This document shows positions 36,618 through 49,992 of a DNA stretch of 64,000 bases, in pieces. The translations under genes and the position numbers were made by a program. Origin of the DNA: Acanthochlamys bracteata (lineage: Eukaryota > Streptophyta > Magnoliopsida > Pandanales > Velloziaceae); NCBI GenBank assembly GCA_019914995.1, contig CM034131.1:7658501-7722500 (forward strand), given 5' to 3'. Numbering within the stretch: position 1 is the stretch's first letter; the number at the start of each line of letters is the position of its first letter. Under the pieces are notes generated by a model, which searched no databases, was not told the origin of the DNA, and saw nothing but the letters and a program-made list of their open reading frames with translations.

Positions 36618-37182
36618 TGAAAAGTCTTCTAATCAAGCAATATACAATAGCTGTTGGTAGTCCACCATTTAGTCCAACATAGCTTTTATGGTAGTTATGT
36701 CAAGATTCTTTTATGAAAAAATTATGTCCAGATTTATGAGAAAGTTATGTACAGATTCATGAGAAAGTTATATCTAGATTCATCTAACTACCATAGAAAG
36801 TTATGCCAAAGAACTAATGCCAAAGAGTTGATTTGGAGAGTTTGTTATTTAATAGACTAGCTATTAAAGAATTTTCTTGCATCCTATATATATGTCACAA
36901 ATATGTGAAATTTGTGAGAAGAATGAAAAGAGAAAATGCAAGTTGAATATAAGTAAGAAAGCAAAGTTGTAAGCCTATATTATAACCTCATATTATAGTG
37001 ATATTTTTTTTTGTGTGACCACATCATCGTGAGATTTTTCTTATTTTTCTCTAAGTATATTTTGGTATTGTGTGATTACCTTATTCATTTTTAACAATCT
37101 CAAATTAGATTATAAAATTCTAATGTGTGTTATATATTCTGCTGTGCTATTTTTATTCGTACACATTATTATATTCTCAACA
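36618..37182 (+). repeat. 3' LTR of the copia element
   Basis: Similar to 33044-33552 and ends CTCAACA at 37182. A 23-base motif occurs three times in tandem at 36715-36783 (units start GAAAAAATTATG, GAGAAAGTTATG, GAGAAAGTTATA). Many differences from the 5' LTR indicate an old insertion. No target-site duplication is recognisable. Confidence 0.8.
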
Positions 37183-38290
37183 CTAGTAGTAGCAGGCTAG
37201 TAGCAAGCCAGCGGTACAGTCAAATTGTCATACTTGCATTTTAAAAGTGAAACACTGCTAAGAGCTTTTTGTTTTTGAATTTAATTTTGTTAGATTGTTG
37301 TGTGAAAAGCCTTTGGTCCATTTATAAGTTATAAAGTTAACCTTAAATGCTACATTTGAATCCCTTGTATATAACATCAAACACTGAGATATTAATATCA
37401 GTAAATTTATATACTAATTTTATGAATTATTAATATAATCATCTTCAGTAAGAACAGATTTCGCATTAGTCCTACTCACTCTAAATACTTCTATTTAAAG
37501 TTCATATTGCAAACAATATTTTGTATCAATCTTACTCAACATGTTTTATTTGAGATGTAATATTATTGACATTCTAGATTATTTGGCAAAATTTTTCATT
37601 TAACTTCACTATTTTTATTTCAATTTTTTATTTTTTAATAAATAATATTTTAAAATTTTATTTTAAAAATTTGACAAATATAAATAAATTATAAGTTACC
37701 AAATTTTTTTATGCATTATTTATAAAAATACATGGAAAGTATTTATGAGAGAATTTTGTTTAAAACAAGTATTAGTTTTTTCGATGATTCAAGGTAGTCG
37801 ATTAACCTAAAATCAATATGATAACTGATTTCATTGTAAGATCCATATTCTACGCTCTTCAAAATCTGAAATATATGTTTAAAATGATTAGAAATTGATT
37901 ACTATAATTTTTTATTTTTTCTATGCATTTGATAATTATATAGTGTTTTCATTCTCAGTAAAAGTCACTTAAAAACTTTAAAAGCGGATCATTCCCTGTG
38001 GATTAAAAAGAAAATACACAAATGTATGTCCTTGAATGCGAAATTAATTATCAATCAGTTTCTCTTCTTCTTCTTTTTTTTTTTCTTTTCTAAGAATCAT
38101 GCAGGTTTTGTAGTAGTTGTTTATTTATTTTCTAGGTAATTTTTTTTGGTAATTAGTAGCTACTAGGTGAATTGAATTGAGCTCGAAACGATGGATTCAG
38201 CGAGTCTGAAACGAGCTCGCTCAACCATGCCCAGCTCAACCATGCCCGCACGGTGAGCACGAAACGTCAGCCGTTGATTACATAGTTGAC
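37183..38290. other. AT-rich spacer before RPS15
   Basis: No gene. Near the end, at 38219-38247, GCTCAACCATGCCC is present twice in tandem with one base between, probably within the RPS15 promoter. Confidence 0.6.
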
Positions 38291-38347
38291 GGATGATCCG
38301 TAGGTCTCCCTTTCAATATAAATATTCGAGACTTCTTCCTCTCTTAC

Positions 38348-38356
38348 AAACCCTAG
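38348..38356 (+). promoter_or_regulatory. Telo-box in the RPS15 leader
   Basis: AAACCCTAG lies about 80 bases before the ATG. This telomere-like motif is typical of plant ribosomal-protein and translation genes and is expressed with them in dividing cells. Confidence 0.7.
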
Positions 38357-38433
38357 TTCCCGCCGTTTCGTCTCTCCAGCTCTGCGATCTTTCGTTTTCG
38401 AATCTCTCGATCTCGATCTCTCCGATCGCAGCC

Positions 38434-40403
38434 ATGGTAAATTCTTCTGTTTCTCTCTTTGTTCGTTTCTCTTCTGCTTCATTCGGATATGCTTTGTCTG
38501 TGAAAACTGAGTATATCCGAATCTGTGCCTTCAATATTTTTATGAACGGGATTCAGTATATGATAAATAGTGGTTTTTTTACGTGATTTTCAATTGAAGA
38601 GTGAATCATCTAATGTGGAGCGGTTCCCGGCATCTATCTGCGTACTTATCATATTTTTCTGAAGTGCAAATGATCTAATTATATAAGATGAAATATGCTC
38701 CTTCTACCTTGATCATCGTGTTGAGTTAATCTGATTTCTGTTGCAGGCGGATGTAGAGGGAGATGTTGCACCAGGTCAGCCACGAAAGAGGACATTCAGG
38801 AAGTTCAGCTACCGCGGAGTTGATCTGGACGCTTTGCTTGATATGTCCACTGAGGAGCTTGTCCAGCTCTTCCCTGCTCGGGCTCGCAGAAGGTGCTTTT
38901 TCTGTTTGATTCTTATTGTTTACAGTCTTATAGATATTGTGGAGTTTTTGTTATTAAGTAGGTTGGTGTAGGCACTCTTGACATCTTTAAGTTTTTTGTT
39001 GGTTTCAGGTTCCAGCGTGGTCTGAAGAGGAAGCCTATGGCCCTCATCAAAAAACTGCGAAAGGCTGTAAGATTGGTTTCCTTAAGTTTCTCAGTTTCTG
39101 AATTCTTCCACGCTTCATGTGTTGTGTGCTAGTGTTCCTGTTCTATACCTGGTTAACTGGATAGAGATTCACCTCATTTTGAATCCAGCTTTTAGTCTAG
39201 GATGAAATGTTGTCATATTGTCATTTGCTGTGGGTAATAGTCACAAGGTTGAGCTATAAATATGAGTTTGTAGTTAGAATACTGGCATAGTTGATCATTG
39301 AACGACAAAAAAGAATCTGTATGGATTTCTATTGTGCAAACTTGTCCATCTGTTAGTCGTTGTTCTCCATTTCGTGCAGCTTTTGTTGGAGCAATACTCT
39401 ATCATTCGTGTGTCACATATATCAATGACTTGTAGTAATTGTTTGTCGTTTTAAAGTAGTGAACTTGCTCAAATAACCCTTTAGCAAGTATTGTTGTTGC
39501 ATTGACTAGCCTCTTCCCTGTTCTATTATAGAGTTAGCATTGATCAAACTGCTAGGTTGCCAGTTTATATTTTTGTCTACTGAAATTAGGTTGTGCAATG
39601 AGAAAATTTGAATTATCTGTCAACTTTTGCATTTGCTAAACTTTTGTAGTTCCTGTTTGGGCTTTGCTTTGATATGGTGAAGACCCTGTGCCTGACTAGA
39701 TGCTTGTAATGGTTTTGATATTGTTATTTTTTGCTAAATAGAACTAGTTGGACATTCTTCCTAGTATCTAATTTATGTGAAGCTACACTGCAACAAGCTA
39801 ATGTATTTTTAAAAGTTCAATATTTTAAAGCTATACTGAAGTTGATGGATAATCACGTGGTATGTTTCTATTGGTTTTGCATAAGGTTTTTCTCTTTTGT
39901 AGATAATAGGTTGGGTGTTTTCTTTTTGCCAATCTATTTCGTAAAATTTGATCATCACTCAGGATGAGTTTATGCTTCTAGCATTTATATAGGCTTTTTG
40001 GTATTTCTGATTTCGTAGACTCAACTATCAGTATTTTAGATTCATGGTCAATGCTTTTTTTTTTCTTTTGCTCTATCTGTTTTAGCAACAGTTCCAAAAT
40101 ATCTCTATAATTAGACAGATTTTTAAATCTCTGTGATTTCTAATACTGAAACAGAAAAAGGAGGCCCCTCCTGGTGAGAAGCCTGAGCCTGTGAGGACTC
40201 ATCTCCGCAACATGATCATTGTTCCCGAGATGATAGGCAGCATAATTGGAGTCTACAATGGGAAGACCTTCAACCAAGTTGAGATTAAACCTGAAATGAT
40301 TGGTCACTACCTTGCAGAGTTCTCAATCACCTACAAGCCTGTTAAGCATGGTAGACCTGGTATTGGTGCTACCCACTCATCAAGGTTCATTCCTCTCAAG
40401 TGA
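38434..40403 (+). CDS. RPS15: Cytosolic 40S ribosomal protein S15 (uS19)
   Basis: Exons 38434-38436 (only the ATG), 38747-38892, 39009-39066 and 40155-40403 give 151 residues. The protein starts [25 protein letters not shown] and ends [10 protein letters not shown], with the conserved [15 protein letters not shown] and [25 protein letters not shown] blocks. uS19 sits in the head of the small subunit near the decoding region; its C-terminal tail reaches towards the P site. The length equals that of other plant S15 proteins. The first coding exon holds just the start codon, a known arrangement in ribosomal-protein genes. Intron 3 is long (1.09 kb) with no recognised snoRNA. Confidence 0.97.
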
Positions 40404-42693
40404 AACTCCAGCCAATCCTTGCTAGTTGGTTTGTGTTTAGTAATAGAGGTTCCTGTTATCTTAAATGGTGGCTGGTTCTTGTTTTTTCCTCATAGCTGAT
40501 ACTGTTGATCAATGAAATTATCTACCTTTAGTTTTTACCTGTAGGCGAGCTGAGTAAGTTTGAGTTACTAAAGTACGATTTGTTTTGCATTATTATCCTT
40601 AGTTTTTTTGGTTGCATTTGGTTTTGTTATAAATTTTATTAGCTGGCATCTTATCAAGGTCATTTGATGTATTGGTTGGCAACTGATGAGTTGAATTTGA
40701 AACCGAGTGTTTGCACCTGCTACTATTAGACCTGTGTTTCTAAATTTGATCCATTGTGTATTGTTTTCCTCTTTTAATATTTGAACAGGACTGTTCATGG
40801 CTGTTCTCTGTCTTGTCCGTGAGTTATTTAGTCGTCAGTAGTCATGCTTGCGTGAATGTAGTAGATTGCTATCTGGTGCAGTAGCAGATACTGCTAATCT
40901 TGTTTGCATCCAAACCATGAAAGTTTTGCTGTTAGAATATCATCACCTTTTCTAAACTCCCAGGAGCTACAGTTGGGATGCAATGCGTAACAAAGAAACC
41001 AGGGAATCTCTTAATTTTTTGCGACGTTTGAAACCTGTATACCACTTCGCCCCGTCTCGGAAGGCACCGTAATTGCTATCTTACTATACGATTATGTTTA
41101 TGTATCTTGTTTTCATTTCAGAATAAATGTGAATTTTAAAAAATAAGTTAAAAAAATTAAATTAAAATTTAAAATAAATTTTTATATTAATAATAACTTT
41201 AAATTAAATTTTAAAATTTTTTTTGATAGAAATAACTTATTTTAAATTTTTTATTTATTATATTAAAATTAAATTTGGAAAAACTAAAATTTGTGATGTA
41301 AGAAAAATCTTATCCGAAGCATAAACAGAATCTCCAGAAACACCTTTTGTAACTTTCACTAAGCAGTAATGCCAGTAATGCTATATCTGACCTTCGCAAT
41401 GATCATAATTTATAAAAAAAATAGACAGACAGCAAACTTTAATTACTCTACTAATGAAATGATTCCAATATGATGTCTCCATACTTTGGAAGCAGGTCCT
41501 ACGTATAGAATAACTTAGAAAGTTCCGTACTCATAAAGTTTGATCGTTATAGATCAACCGGAGATATAAATATGTATAGTATTTGTCATGATCCCATGAT
41601 ATACGTTAATTATTTATCTTGATTTCATCTTATGCTGTTCTCAATATATAATTATATCATATGGAAAAGATTCATATCATGTGGTTGGTAGACTACATCA
41701 TGCAGGTATTATATATTTTATATACGGCCAGCCTAATCTTGGCTTGCACTAAAGGCTTGTTTTAATTTCTAGAGAACAAGTTTTATGAAAAGTGATTCGT
41801 TGAAATAGAACACATATAGTGAAATTTTGAGAAATTTCGGTAAAAATAAAATTTAGTTCGGTGTGATTATTGAAAACATAAAATGATCCAAATTTAAAAA
41901 TCTAAAGAGGGAAAATAAAAAGGGGGAAAACTGAAACAAGCCCTAGTACTAAACGCGTTTCTAGTGCTACTCATCCACACAAATGCCTATATGTTAATAC
42001 CAGTTTTATACTATTTCTAAAGAAAATATACTGAAAGTCAGCACGAGATATACTGTATTCTTTTAGAACCGTTGTTATTTATGTATGGTTGAAGCTGTTC
42101 GGAGAATTTTTTGAATAGCAAGTGCGGTACAACATTTTTCTGAAACCTACACGCAGGCAGATTTAGTGGTGACATATTTCACAATCATCTGGTTCTAAGT
42201 TGACACAGAAGCAATCAATGAAATGGGAGTACAGAAAGCAACACCAAGTTGATGCTTCATGGAATGTTTCAAGGACTCAACAAGGCATCTAAAACAAGAA
42301 GCAAATGTAGCATGAAGCAAGCGCAGCAGATGTCTAACCTGGATTGGATAGACACTGATAGCCTTCGACCAGCTCAAGAAACCAAGACTACAGACTATGA
42401 ATTTAGACAAAAGGGGAAAAAACCAAAAGAAAACTTTTAACATCCACCAAAGTGATTGTACATGTTCTCGTTGCTGTTTGCATCACTACCTCACCTATTC
42501 CCTTTTTCTCCTCATCATATGCAACTAACTAAAGAATATCATCAAGCCTACAAAAACATAGTGTCATCGCAAACAGTTATCTGTAGTGCTCTGCAATTCT
42601 TGTTGAATGCTGAACATCTGAAATAGCTTTGTTAGCTATAAATGTCATCACGAGGCCTTTTGATTGAGTTGAAACCATAATTCTGAAATTACG
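40404..42693. other. Spacer between convergent RPS15 and WRKY genes
   Basis: The RPS15 3' UTR probably ends near 40520-40560. A very AT-rich block lies at 41130-41290. The rest up to 42690 may include the 3' UTR of the minus-strand WRKY gene. No further gene seen. Confidence 0.5.
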
Positions 42694-44394
42694 TCAAGTT
42701 TGTGCAGATTGAGTTAGCAACCTGGTATGACTGTGCTCGCCCTCATAGGTAATGATAAGCATTGAGGGATCTTCCAAGCACCTCTCGACGTGTTTCCTTG
42801 CAGGGCAGCCTCTCAAGCTGCTACATTTGTAATAACCTCTGCAATATACACACATCTATTTCACTAATATAGCCAAAAAAATTTCAAAATAGAAGGAATG
42901 AAGATAATCCTATTCAGACCAACGTATTGTTATCCTCATCTAAAAAATTAAAGCAGATAATAATAAATGCTAAACTCTTCTTTTCAACAGGAACAAACCC
43001 AATATCTTCCACTTACAAAAATAAAGAATACACAGATCAGAAGTCCACCTTCTCATTGATATTATTACCCGGGGGGCTTTCTGAAGCCATATGGTAAATA
43101 AGATTCTATAGGACACAACAAGGTGGAACAGTCCAGTGGAGCTCATTAATGCTACACCTGTTTAAAGGACAACGAGGTAGTATTGTAGGGAATGTCCAGA
43201 ATCTAGACTGAGTAGGCAATGGTTTTTGCTAGCATTTTGCTTTTGGATCATTAACCACCTAAGGTATTACTTTGTCGCAATAAACTTTGCCGCTAGCATT
43301 ATGTAAAAATCACACTGCTGAGATTAGAAGAACTTTACATTTTAATATAGGACAAAAGTTTACATGTATGTAGTACCTAGGATGGGGAGAGCCTTTAATC
43401 GGCTTCTGACCATATTTTCTCCATGAATACTCATCGGGGGGTACATCTGCCAGCTTGTTACTGATAGCTGGAACCTTAATAGATCTCTTCACCCTCAGCT
43501 TCCTGCAATTCACAATCAAAGAAGAAGTAACTTAAAAACTGATTAATACAGAATAACTATTGTTTCAAAGTTCAATGGAGCCAACCTCTTCTTTGAGCAG
43601 TGACACCTTCCACTAGTCGAACACTTTCCGCTTCCGTCCTCGCCCCTCCCGTAACACTTTCTCTTATGTGGATGAGGCATTGCCCCAGGATCTGATGACT
43701 GTGGTCCGATCAATTGGAATGATTTACTGTCTAAGCTTGCTATACTGCCATCCATGCTTAGCGACGAAACAAATGACCGTGTGGCAGATGACACAGTAGG
43801 CGTGCAGCTTGAATTATCAAACTTGAGATTAATCCCACCATTGCTCTTCCTAAAAGCATCCGCTGCCTGAAACTTAATCTGCTGCTGCTGAACCTGGAAC
43901 CCGTGATGGTTGCTCTGCTGCTGTTGCTGTGGCAAGAAGTGGAAACGATGTAGACTGGTTCCTAAGTGGATGCTGTTCTTAGAATGAGAATTCGAACCGA
44001 TTTCAAGAATCGGGTTCTCCAGGAACAGGTTGTTTGCGATCTTGGCATTAGAATCAAGCTTTTGTGCTTGGCCAAGGAAAACATTCCTAGGCAACAGTTG
44101 AAGTGGCTCCATAGGATTAGACTGGTTAGTAGAGCTAGGTGCTGTTGCTACAGGGCTATCCAAGAAAATCTTATGATTGAATGATGACTCAGGTTTCTTC
44201 AATCTTCTAACTCTAGCATGCCCAACAAAGTTTCCAAGCAATGAAACTACTCCTTTGAATCTTGAAACAGCTTCACCAGTTTCAGCAACTAAATTTCTCA
44301 ACTGATGAGGGTTGTCTTGAGGATGAGAAAGCTGGGTTAGAATTCTATGACAGCTTTCAACTGCTGCTCTGTTGGCTTCTTCTACCTCTTCCAT
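42694..44394 (-). CDS. Group IId WRKY transcription factor
   Basis: Minus-strand exons 44394-43586, 43502-43377 and 42838-42694 give 359 residues; an in-frame ATG at 44403 would add three. A calmodulin-binding type segment ([12 protein letters not shown], about 45-57) is followed by a GHARVRR form of the HARF motif. A plant zinc cluster lies at about 242-270 (KRKCYG...[11 protein letters not shown]). The WRKY domain has WRKYGQK at 297-303 and a C-X5-C-X23-H-X-H zinc site. These parts together define group IId (Arabidopsis WRKY21, 39 and 74 type), which bind W-boxes (TTGAC) and can bind calmodulin. The intron after Pro-Arg in the WRKY domain is the usual one. A Gln-rich stretch lies in the middle ([11 protein letters not shown]). 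Specific orthology is not resolved. Confidence 0.95.
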
Positions 44395-44474
44395 TCTAAC
44401 CATAACACCAAAGTTAAATCCTTCCCCAACAACTTCAGTTTCTCAGTTGATCCATTTCATGGCAGTCAACATAT

Positions 44475-44939
44475 CTGTTCATGGAAAAAAGAAAAAAAAA
44501 GGCTTTTAAGTACAAATTCAAGGAAGCAGCAGTTACACATAAGAGATTTTTCCAGGAGCTTTTTGCTTGTTAACATACTACTTGAAACTTGAAAAATTTT
44601 TCTATCATCAAAAACAAAGAATGAGACAGAAATATTCTGTTGATCAAGATAGCTGCAAAGAAAATTTTGAAAAAAGAAAGGCCAAAAATTTCATTGATCC
44701 TCATGAAACCCATTATAGAATGAAGCTATAAAAATACATATAATGACTACATGACAGAAGCTGTTAAGAAACCATGAGCAGGAACCTTGATCAACTAGAA
44801 ATTTGAAAACAACTCTCGAGTTTTCAGAGAGGAGGACACATGTAAAACAAAACAACGAGAAAATTCTTAGACTTTCTTTTTTTAATTGAACAAGTTTGAT
44901 CTCTGTCGAGAAGAAGAAGAAGAGCATAGTTAGTAATAC
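44475..44939 (-). other. Probable 5'-UTR intron of the WRKY gene
   Basis: On the minus strand a donor CTAACAG|GTATTA at 44939 and an acceptor TGAACAG at 44475 bracket a non-coding stretch. A TATA run (about 45132-45147) lies about 200 bases upstream of the donor. Inferred from sites only. Confidence 0.45.
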
Positions 44940-45149
44940 CTGTTAGTGAGTTGGGTTGGCTTGCCAACGTTGGTGTTGTGAACAATGAAGGATTGAAGTT
45001 GAAAGAACAAGTGTGAAAGACAAGACCAGCCAGAGATGAACAAGAACAACAAGAAGAAAGAAGAGAAGAAAATTTTCGTCTTTCTTGCGTCTCTACTTTA
45101 TTCTCAATAATAATATTATTATAATTAAATTTAATATATATATATGCAC

Positions 45150-48100
45150 TCAAAAATTCAAATTTTAGAACTTACAAAAACATATAAAATAGTAGAAAAA
45201 CTTTTTCATTTGGAATAGGTTTCTAAAATTTGATTTCTGCAGAGGTATTTCATGAAATTTAATAGTATTATTTTGTTCGCACAGATTTTTTAAACGAATT
45301 TATTAAAACAGTAAAAAGATTGCAGCATTTGTTTTAATGTTTGGAGAATGGACGGCTGAGATGGGTCTAACATGCAAATAAAACTGCCCGGATTGCGGGC
45401 GGCAAGGGTAAGGGAAATAAATAAAAATAAAACAGAACTGCAAATAAAACTGCCGTCACTGTCGGGGATTGGGTGCGGGTCCCACAGAAATGACCCAAAA
45501 GTTGCACTAAGAATAATTTTATCAATAATCGGTCCTCAATTTAGCAAGAATAGAACCTTGATTAGTCTAAAAAATGCTCTGCGTGACTGTTAAGGAACTT
45601 TAGAAATTTCACGATTTTTACTATTGTTAAAATTTCGTAAATATAACTGTAGGACCTGTATGTTCGATAAATACATATACAGGACCAAAACGACGCTGTT
45701 TTTACTTTTTCCTACCTCGAATTTTGAATTTTGGGAAGTCGGGTTACAGTTGAGCAGCGGGCTTTTATCTTTTATTTTATTAAACTTTATTAATTTTTTT
45801 TTTTTTACTTCTAGCTCACTCTTGTCTTTCTCTCTTTTCCTTCCAGCTCAACTATTCCTACCACTGCGTTGAAACGTCCGCCACAAACTAGGACCACAAA
45901 CTATTTACCGCAGTGCCGTCCCATGCATCATACTCAATGATAACGAATGATATTTGGCTTCGTTCGATAAACGGATTTTCAATTGGTTGATTTTAGTGTT
46001 TGGTGTTTGAGATTTGTAGCTGGAAATAATTGGGTCTTTGGTACAGTCGCCGTTGCCGTCGTTGGGCTAGTGGTGAATGGAAACGTGTCGTTACCTGCAC
46101 CGTCAAAAGTCACACGCGTCAATTTCTGCTCTTTGAAATGCATCAGCTTTTGTCTCTACGGAAGGGTTTATAGTACAAAACCAGTGGGTCCTACAAACCT
46201 GAAACGCCGTTGGCTCCCGTTTGTGACCACCGTTAGCTCTCTCACTGTTTTTTAATTAATCACATAATAATATAGTTAATAATAAAATGTTTACCTATTG
46301 ATCTACGTAGAAAAAGATTGCTAACACTGTAGGTGTGAGCATGCTTAGTAGAGGGTTTTTTAACGGATGATGATTTAGTACTTGTTTATCTTTGGTTGCA
46401 TGTGGCTGTACGAAAACTTATCATCGAATATGTATCTGGAAAGTCAAGAATTGGCATGAATTTCATGCAATATCATCGGCTTTAAATCATCAATCATCTT
46501 TTGTTTTTTCTTAGAAAATTTCATTCGTGGTTTGAACGAACTAGGTATAGAGAAATTGAAAGCCCAAATCTAGTGAGCTAGCTAACTGTGCTAGTCAATG
46601 TTGGAATGATAAAAAAATAAACAATTAAAAAGAAAGAAAAAAAGAGAAGAAAGAAAACAAAATAAAAATAATACTAATCTATCTTTAAGTGGTATAACCA
46701 TTATGCGTGACCTAGAGATAATATAAAGAGGGTGCATCAGTTTATTCGAGCTCACTCTTCTTTACTTCAAAATTAATTTTTAAAGTAATCATACACAAAA
46801 TTATTTTTAAATTTATTTGTCACTACAAGTAAATATAGATTTATTCATTTTTCCAAACTCATCTTTTAAAAAATTTCTCTTCTCAAAACGTATTTCTTAT
46901 AATAAATTTTCTTATAACTGATACACGTCTTAAGTATCATCATCAATATTAGATACCTCACTGATATAGACCCAAACTTTTGTTCCTAGTATTCGAACAC
47001 TTTAAACGATGTATCTCATCGAATCCCTACTGTACGAAAAATGAAGGCACATTCAAATCTCTTCAGGAACATATTTCAATCACATCAAAATTTTTAGAAA
47101 ATAAAATTTGAAAATAAATCAATAAAAAATAAAATTTAATAAAAATAATGTACAAAATAATAATTTAAATACATAAATAAAATAAATTTTATATTCATAT
47201 TAGTAATTAAAATATGTGAAGTATCAAAATCAAACTTTAAAAAAAAGGGAAAATCCAATGGTAATTAAAGTATGCTCTAACTATTGCTCACATTGTTTGA
47301 TAGCATTAAGGAACAAAGGGATAGTGCTATTCAACAACTTTGTTTCTGCTTGGAAAATTTTTTCATCTCCAAATCGTAGCTTTATATATCTCCTAATTTG
47401 TTTTTTAATACAAGTACCCAACAGCATCTAAAGCAATTATGAGTTTGAAACTTTCCTCATTCCCAAAAATCTCTTTTCCTTTTCATTATATCCAACATCG
47501 ATCTGCTTTTCAACCTTTTCTTTTTTCTTTGGATAAAAAGAAACCTCACTAGATGGTAATTAAATAAAATGGTCGCGGAAAGAGTGCAAGTGAAATAAAG
47601 AAACAATTAAAAGAATTAAAAAGCAAAAATCCTGTAATGATATAGCCACCAATTGCAGGAATACAAAATTCTTCACCAAAGATGCTCAAATCATATGAAA
47701 CATACATTTATATCGTGTTTTTTGTTGCTTTGTTTGGCGGAAAAAAAAAACATTGAACTTAGCTAACAATGTTAAGATTATTGTTACTTCAACAATGCTA
47801 AGAATGTCAGCTTACAATCTATCAGCTTGTTATATTTGTGATGAAAATCACTTATATATATAGATATATGGTTCCCAAATGGCTTCCTAGATTTGCCAGT
47901 GTATATTATGTTTGTTATAAATATTTCACATTCTCGGTCTTTCATTCTCACCCTGTTCTCCTCTATCAAAACATATAGATTTGACATATTAAATTCGAAG
48001 AATCTTACCTCTAATTCTTCAGCTGCAGACAACAAAAGGGGAACACAAGGAATTGACTGGCTTGCTACTAGCTTCCAACTTAACTCTACAAGGACTTCTC

Positions 48101-48799
48101 AGTGCATCACCAGACCAATGTTTTGGAGCTGTTCAGAAAGTGACTTATGCGGAAAGAGTATGCACATGAATGAACCAATGAATGAATAGAGCCTTTGACG
48201 TCTCTGTCATATGGTTTCACTATTGAGGGAACTGATGATTCAGTGATTCTACTACATGTATAACAATCACTATTATCAGTAATAATTAATTACCTTCAGT
48301 TACCTGTTGTTGTAGAAAGATTACAGTATAACATCTACTGCTATCCAGTTTGTGGTTTCTCTAAATCAAAACAAAAGGAGCTCTGGCTTTGCCCCATTGA
48401 GCTATAGATGATATCCATGGAGAATACAAATAATTAGTGATCCACAAAGAAGTTAGTGGTTGAGTCACTGACTACACTCTATTCTATTTTATTGAATCCA
48501 TTTAGTATGAAGGAGATTGGTAGATCTAAGCATGCCTTTGATTGACTTTCAGAACACCAGCCCCTTTTTGCATGCTCAAGATATGATCTGATCTGACCTG
48601 ACAGATTTAGCTGTTTGTTGTATTCTATATCTAATAAAGCATACACTACTCAGAGAATTAAATATGGATTTTAGAATGTTAGAACATTACAACCAGCAAA
48701 GAAAAGAAGGCTTTGGAAAACGACACCAACTGGAAACAAGTGAACGAGAGTATACCAGTATAAGCAGGTTTGCAAACAATTGAAGGCAAAACATTAAAG
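45150..48799. other. Long spacer between WRKY and SRP9 loci
   Basis: No gene supported. 45360-46260 is less AT-rich and has open stretches without domains or splice support. 46600-47250 is AT-rich. Nothing else recognised. Confidence 0.5.
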
Positions 48800-48905
48800 C
48801 TTTACCATAAGAGCCCTGGATCATCAAAATGAAGCAAAAGCTCAAGCTTCCATCTTTTAAACATCCTGAACCTGGTCTGTCCTGAACATTAACCACTGCA
48901 AACAA
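48800..48905 (-). pseudogene. Relic of an SRP9 third exon
   Basis: This 100-base stretch lines up with exon 3 of the intact SRP9 gene (50177-50270) and with bases of the introns on both sides, at roughly 70 percent identity by eye. Shared blocks read on the plus strand include CTTTACC, CCATCTTTT, CTGATCTGTC/CTGGTCTGTC and CACTGCAA. Small gaps destroy the frame. Because intron bases match too, it arose by DNA duplication, not by retrocopying. It lies about 1.1 kb past the SRP9 stop. No copy of exon 1 or 2 was seen. Confidence 0.65.
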
Positions 48906-49992
48906 CTAAGAATTAGCCAAAAAAGTAACAGATTAGTGAGGTTTATAGAAAAATAACAAAACACAAACAAGAAATAAACAGACAGGGAGAACTAATTTGA
49001 CTCTCGTCTTTTTGTTCAATTGCCTTTGAAAGAGTAGGAACTTTGCCATTCTAATGGTGAGCATGATTTAGCAACAACATATGAAGTTTCTACACAGGCA
49101 TTAAGAACAAGAAGCTAAATACAATCATTTAGTAGGTCTTTAAGCATTTAGTTCATACGATTAAATTATACAACCCTGACGTACAAGCCGCTCTCCAATG
49201 CAACATGCTAAGCAGCAGACTGAATTCAGTTTGGTTCCAAGAACTTACTTATAAATGAGAATGAATCATGCTCTTACATGTCTATGAAAATTATAACTTC
49301 AAAGGTTCATACATACAAGTTCAGATCACACGAGAAAATTTAATCCGAAATGTACAGCATATACCCAGTGATATCATAACATTCAGCCTAGTTGTCCTGA
49401 AATTCCTTGGACTTACGTATGGAAATTTTCATAAATACAAGTGCCTTAATAACCAAGACTAGGCACAAAAGAGAGAAGTACAACCATAATTTACAACATT
49501 ATCATCCCGATGCACTCTGCTATAAGTATACATCTATGTCCTGTTAACTAAGAGTTATAGATGAAAGAATAGCAATTCCAGAAAAAAACTATGTTCCCCT
49601 TAATTCAATATTTGGTTAACAATCGATCACAAAGGAGAAAAGACACCAAGAGGATTGTAAGAAACAGATCCAGAAATGGAGTTTGGTTCCATTTAGATAA
49701 TCACAAAAACTCTCGCAGGGTTTGACAAGAAACAATTCAGAAATTGCTGCCGGACAAACCATCTCCAAGAATACCTCACAAAATGCACCACACAAAATTT
49801 TTCTTATCCTACTTTTGTAGTTCACTGAATGAAGTATCGTTGCTATTGATGAAAAGTTGGGCTCGTATAACAAACCAAAACATGAAATCGGGTATCCCAC
49901 TAGTAAATAAGCCAACAGATCAAGCGTTAAAGGGTAACATTGATTTCATCCAACAATATCTGCCCACAAAATTAAGCGGAAACTCTCATCTT
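48906..49992. other. Spacer or 3' region of SRP9
   Basis: No gene supported. The end near 49993 is SRP9 3' UTR on the minus strand. Confidence 0.5.

Larger units (their letters stand above)
33044..37182 (+). mobile_element. Decayed Ty1/copia LTR retrotransposon
   Basis: The full layout is visible: LTR, primer-binding site, gag, protease, integrase, reverse transcriptase remnants, LTR. Gag starts at about 33581 (MANKFEIQKFNG...LWRMKI) and is cut by a stop after about 45 codons. A zinc knuckle at about 34260 reads CFACGKLGHYKREF, with the last Cys replaced. The protease DSGAS lies at 34450, followed at once by a stop. Integrase (GHISKYG, then LVTFIDDFSRRSWVYLI and WLDNGGEY) is frameshifted near 35040. 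RT begins at about 35930 (WMEAMQEEIEALHKNETWKLV) but most of its core is deleted; a YVDDML active-site remnant remains at about 36346. Integrase before RT identifies copia. The element is dead. Confidence 0.92.

Noticed and set aside
39067-40154. Intronic snoRNA in RPS15
   Set aside because: Plant ribosomal-protein introns can host snoRNAs, but I could not find a paired C box and D box with a plausible spacing here.
45983-46255. Open frame of 90 codons in the spacer after WRKY
   Set aside because: No recognisable domain, no conserved start context and no splice partners.
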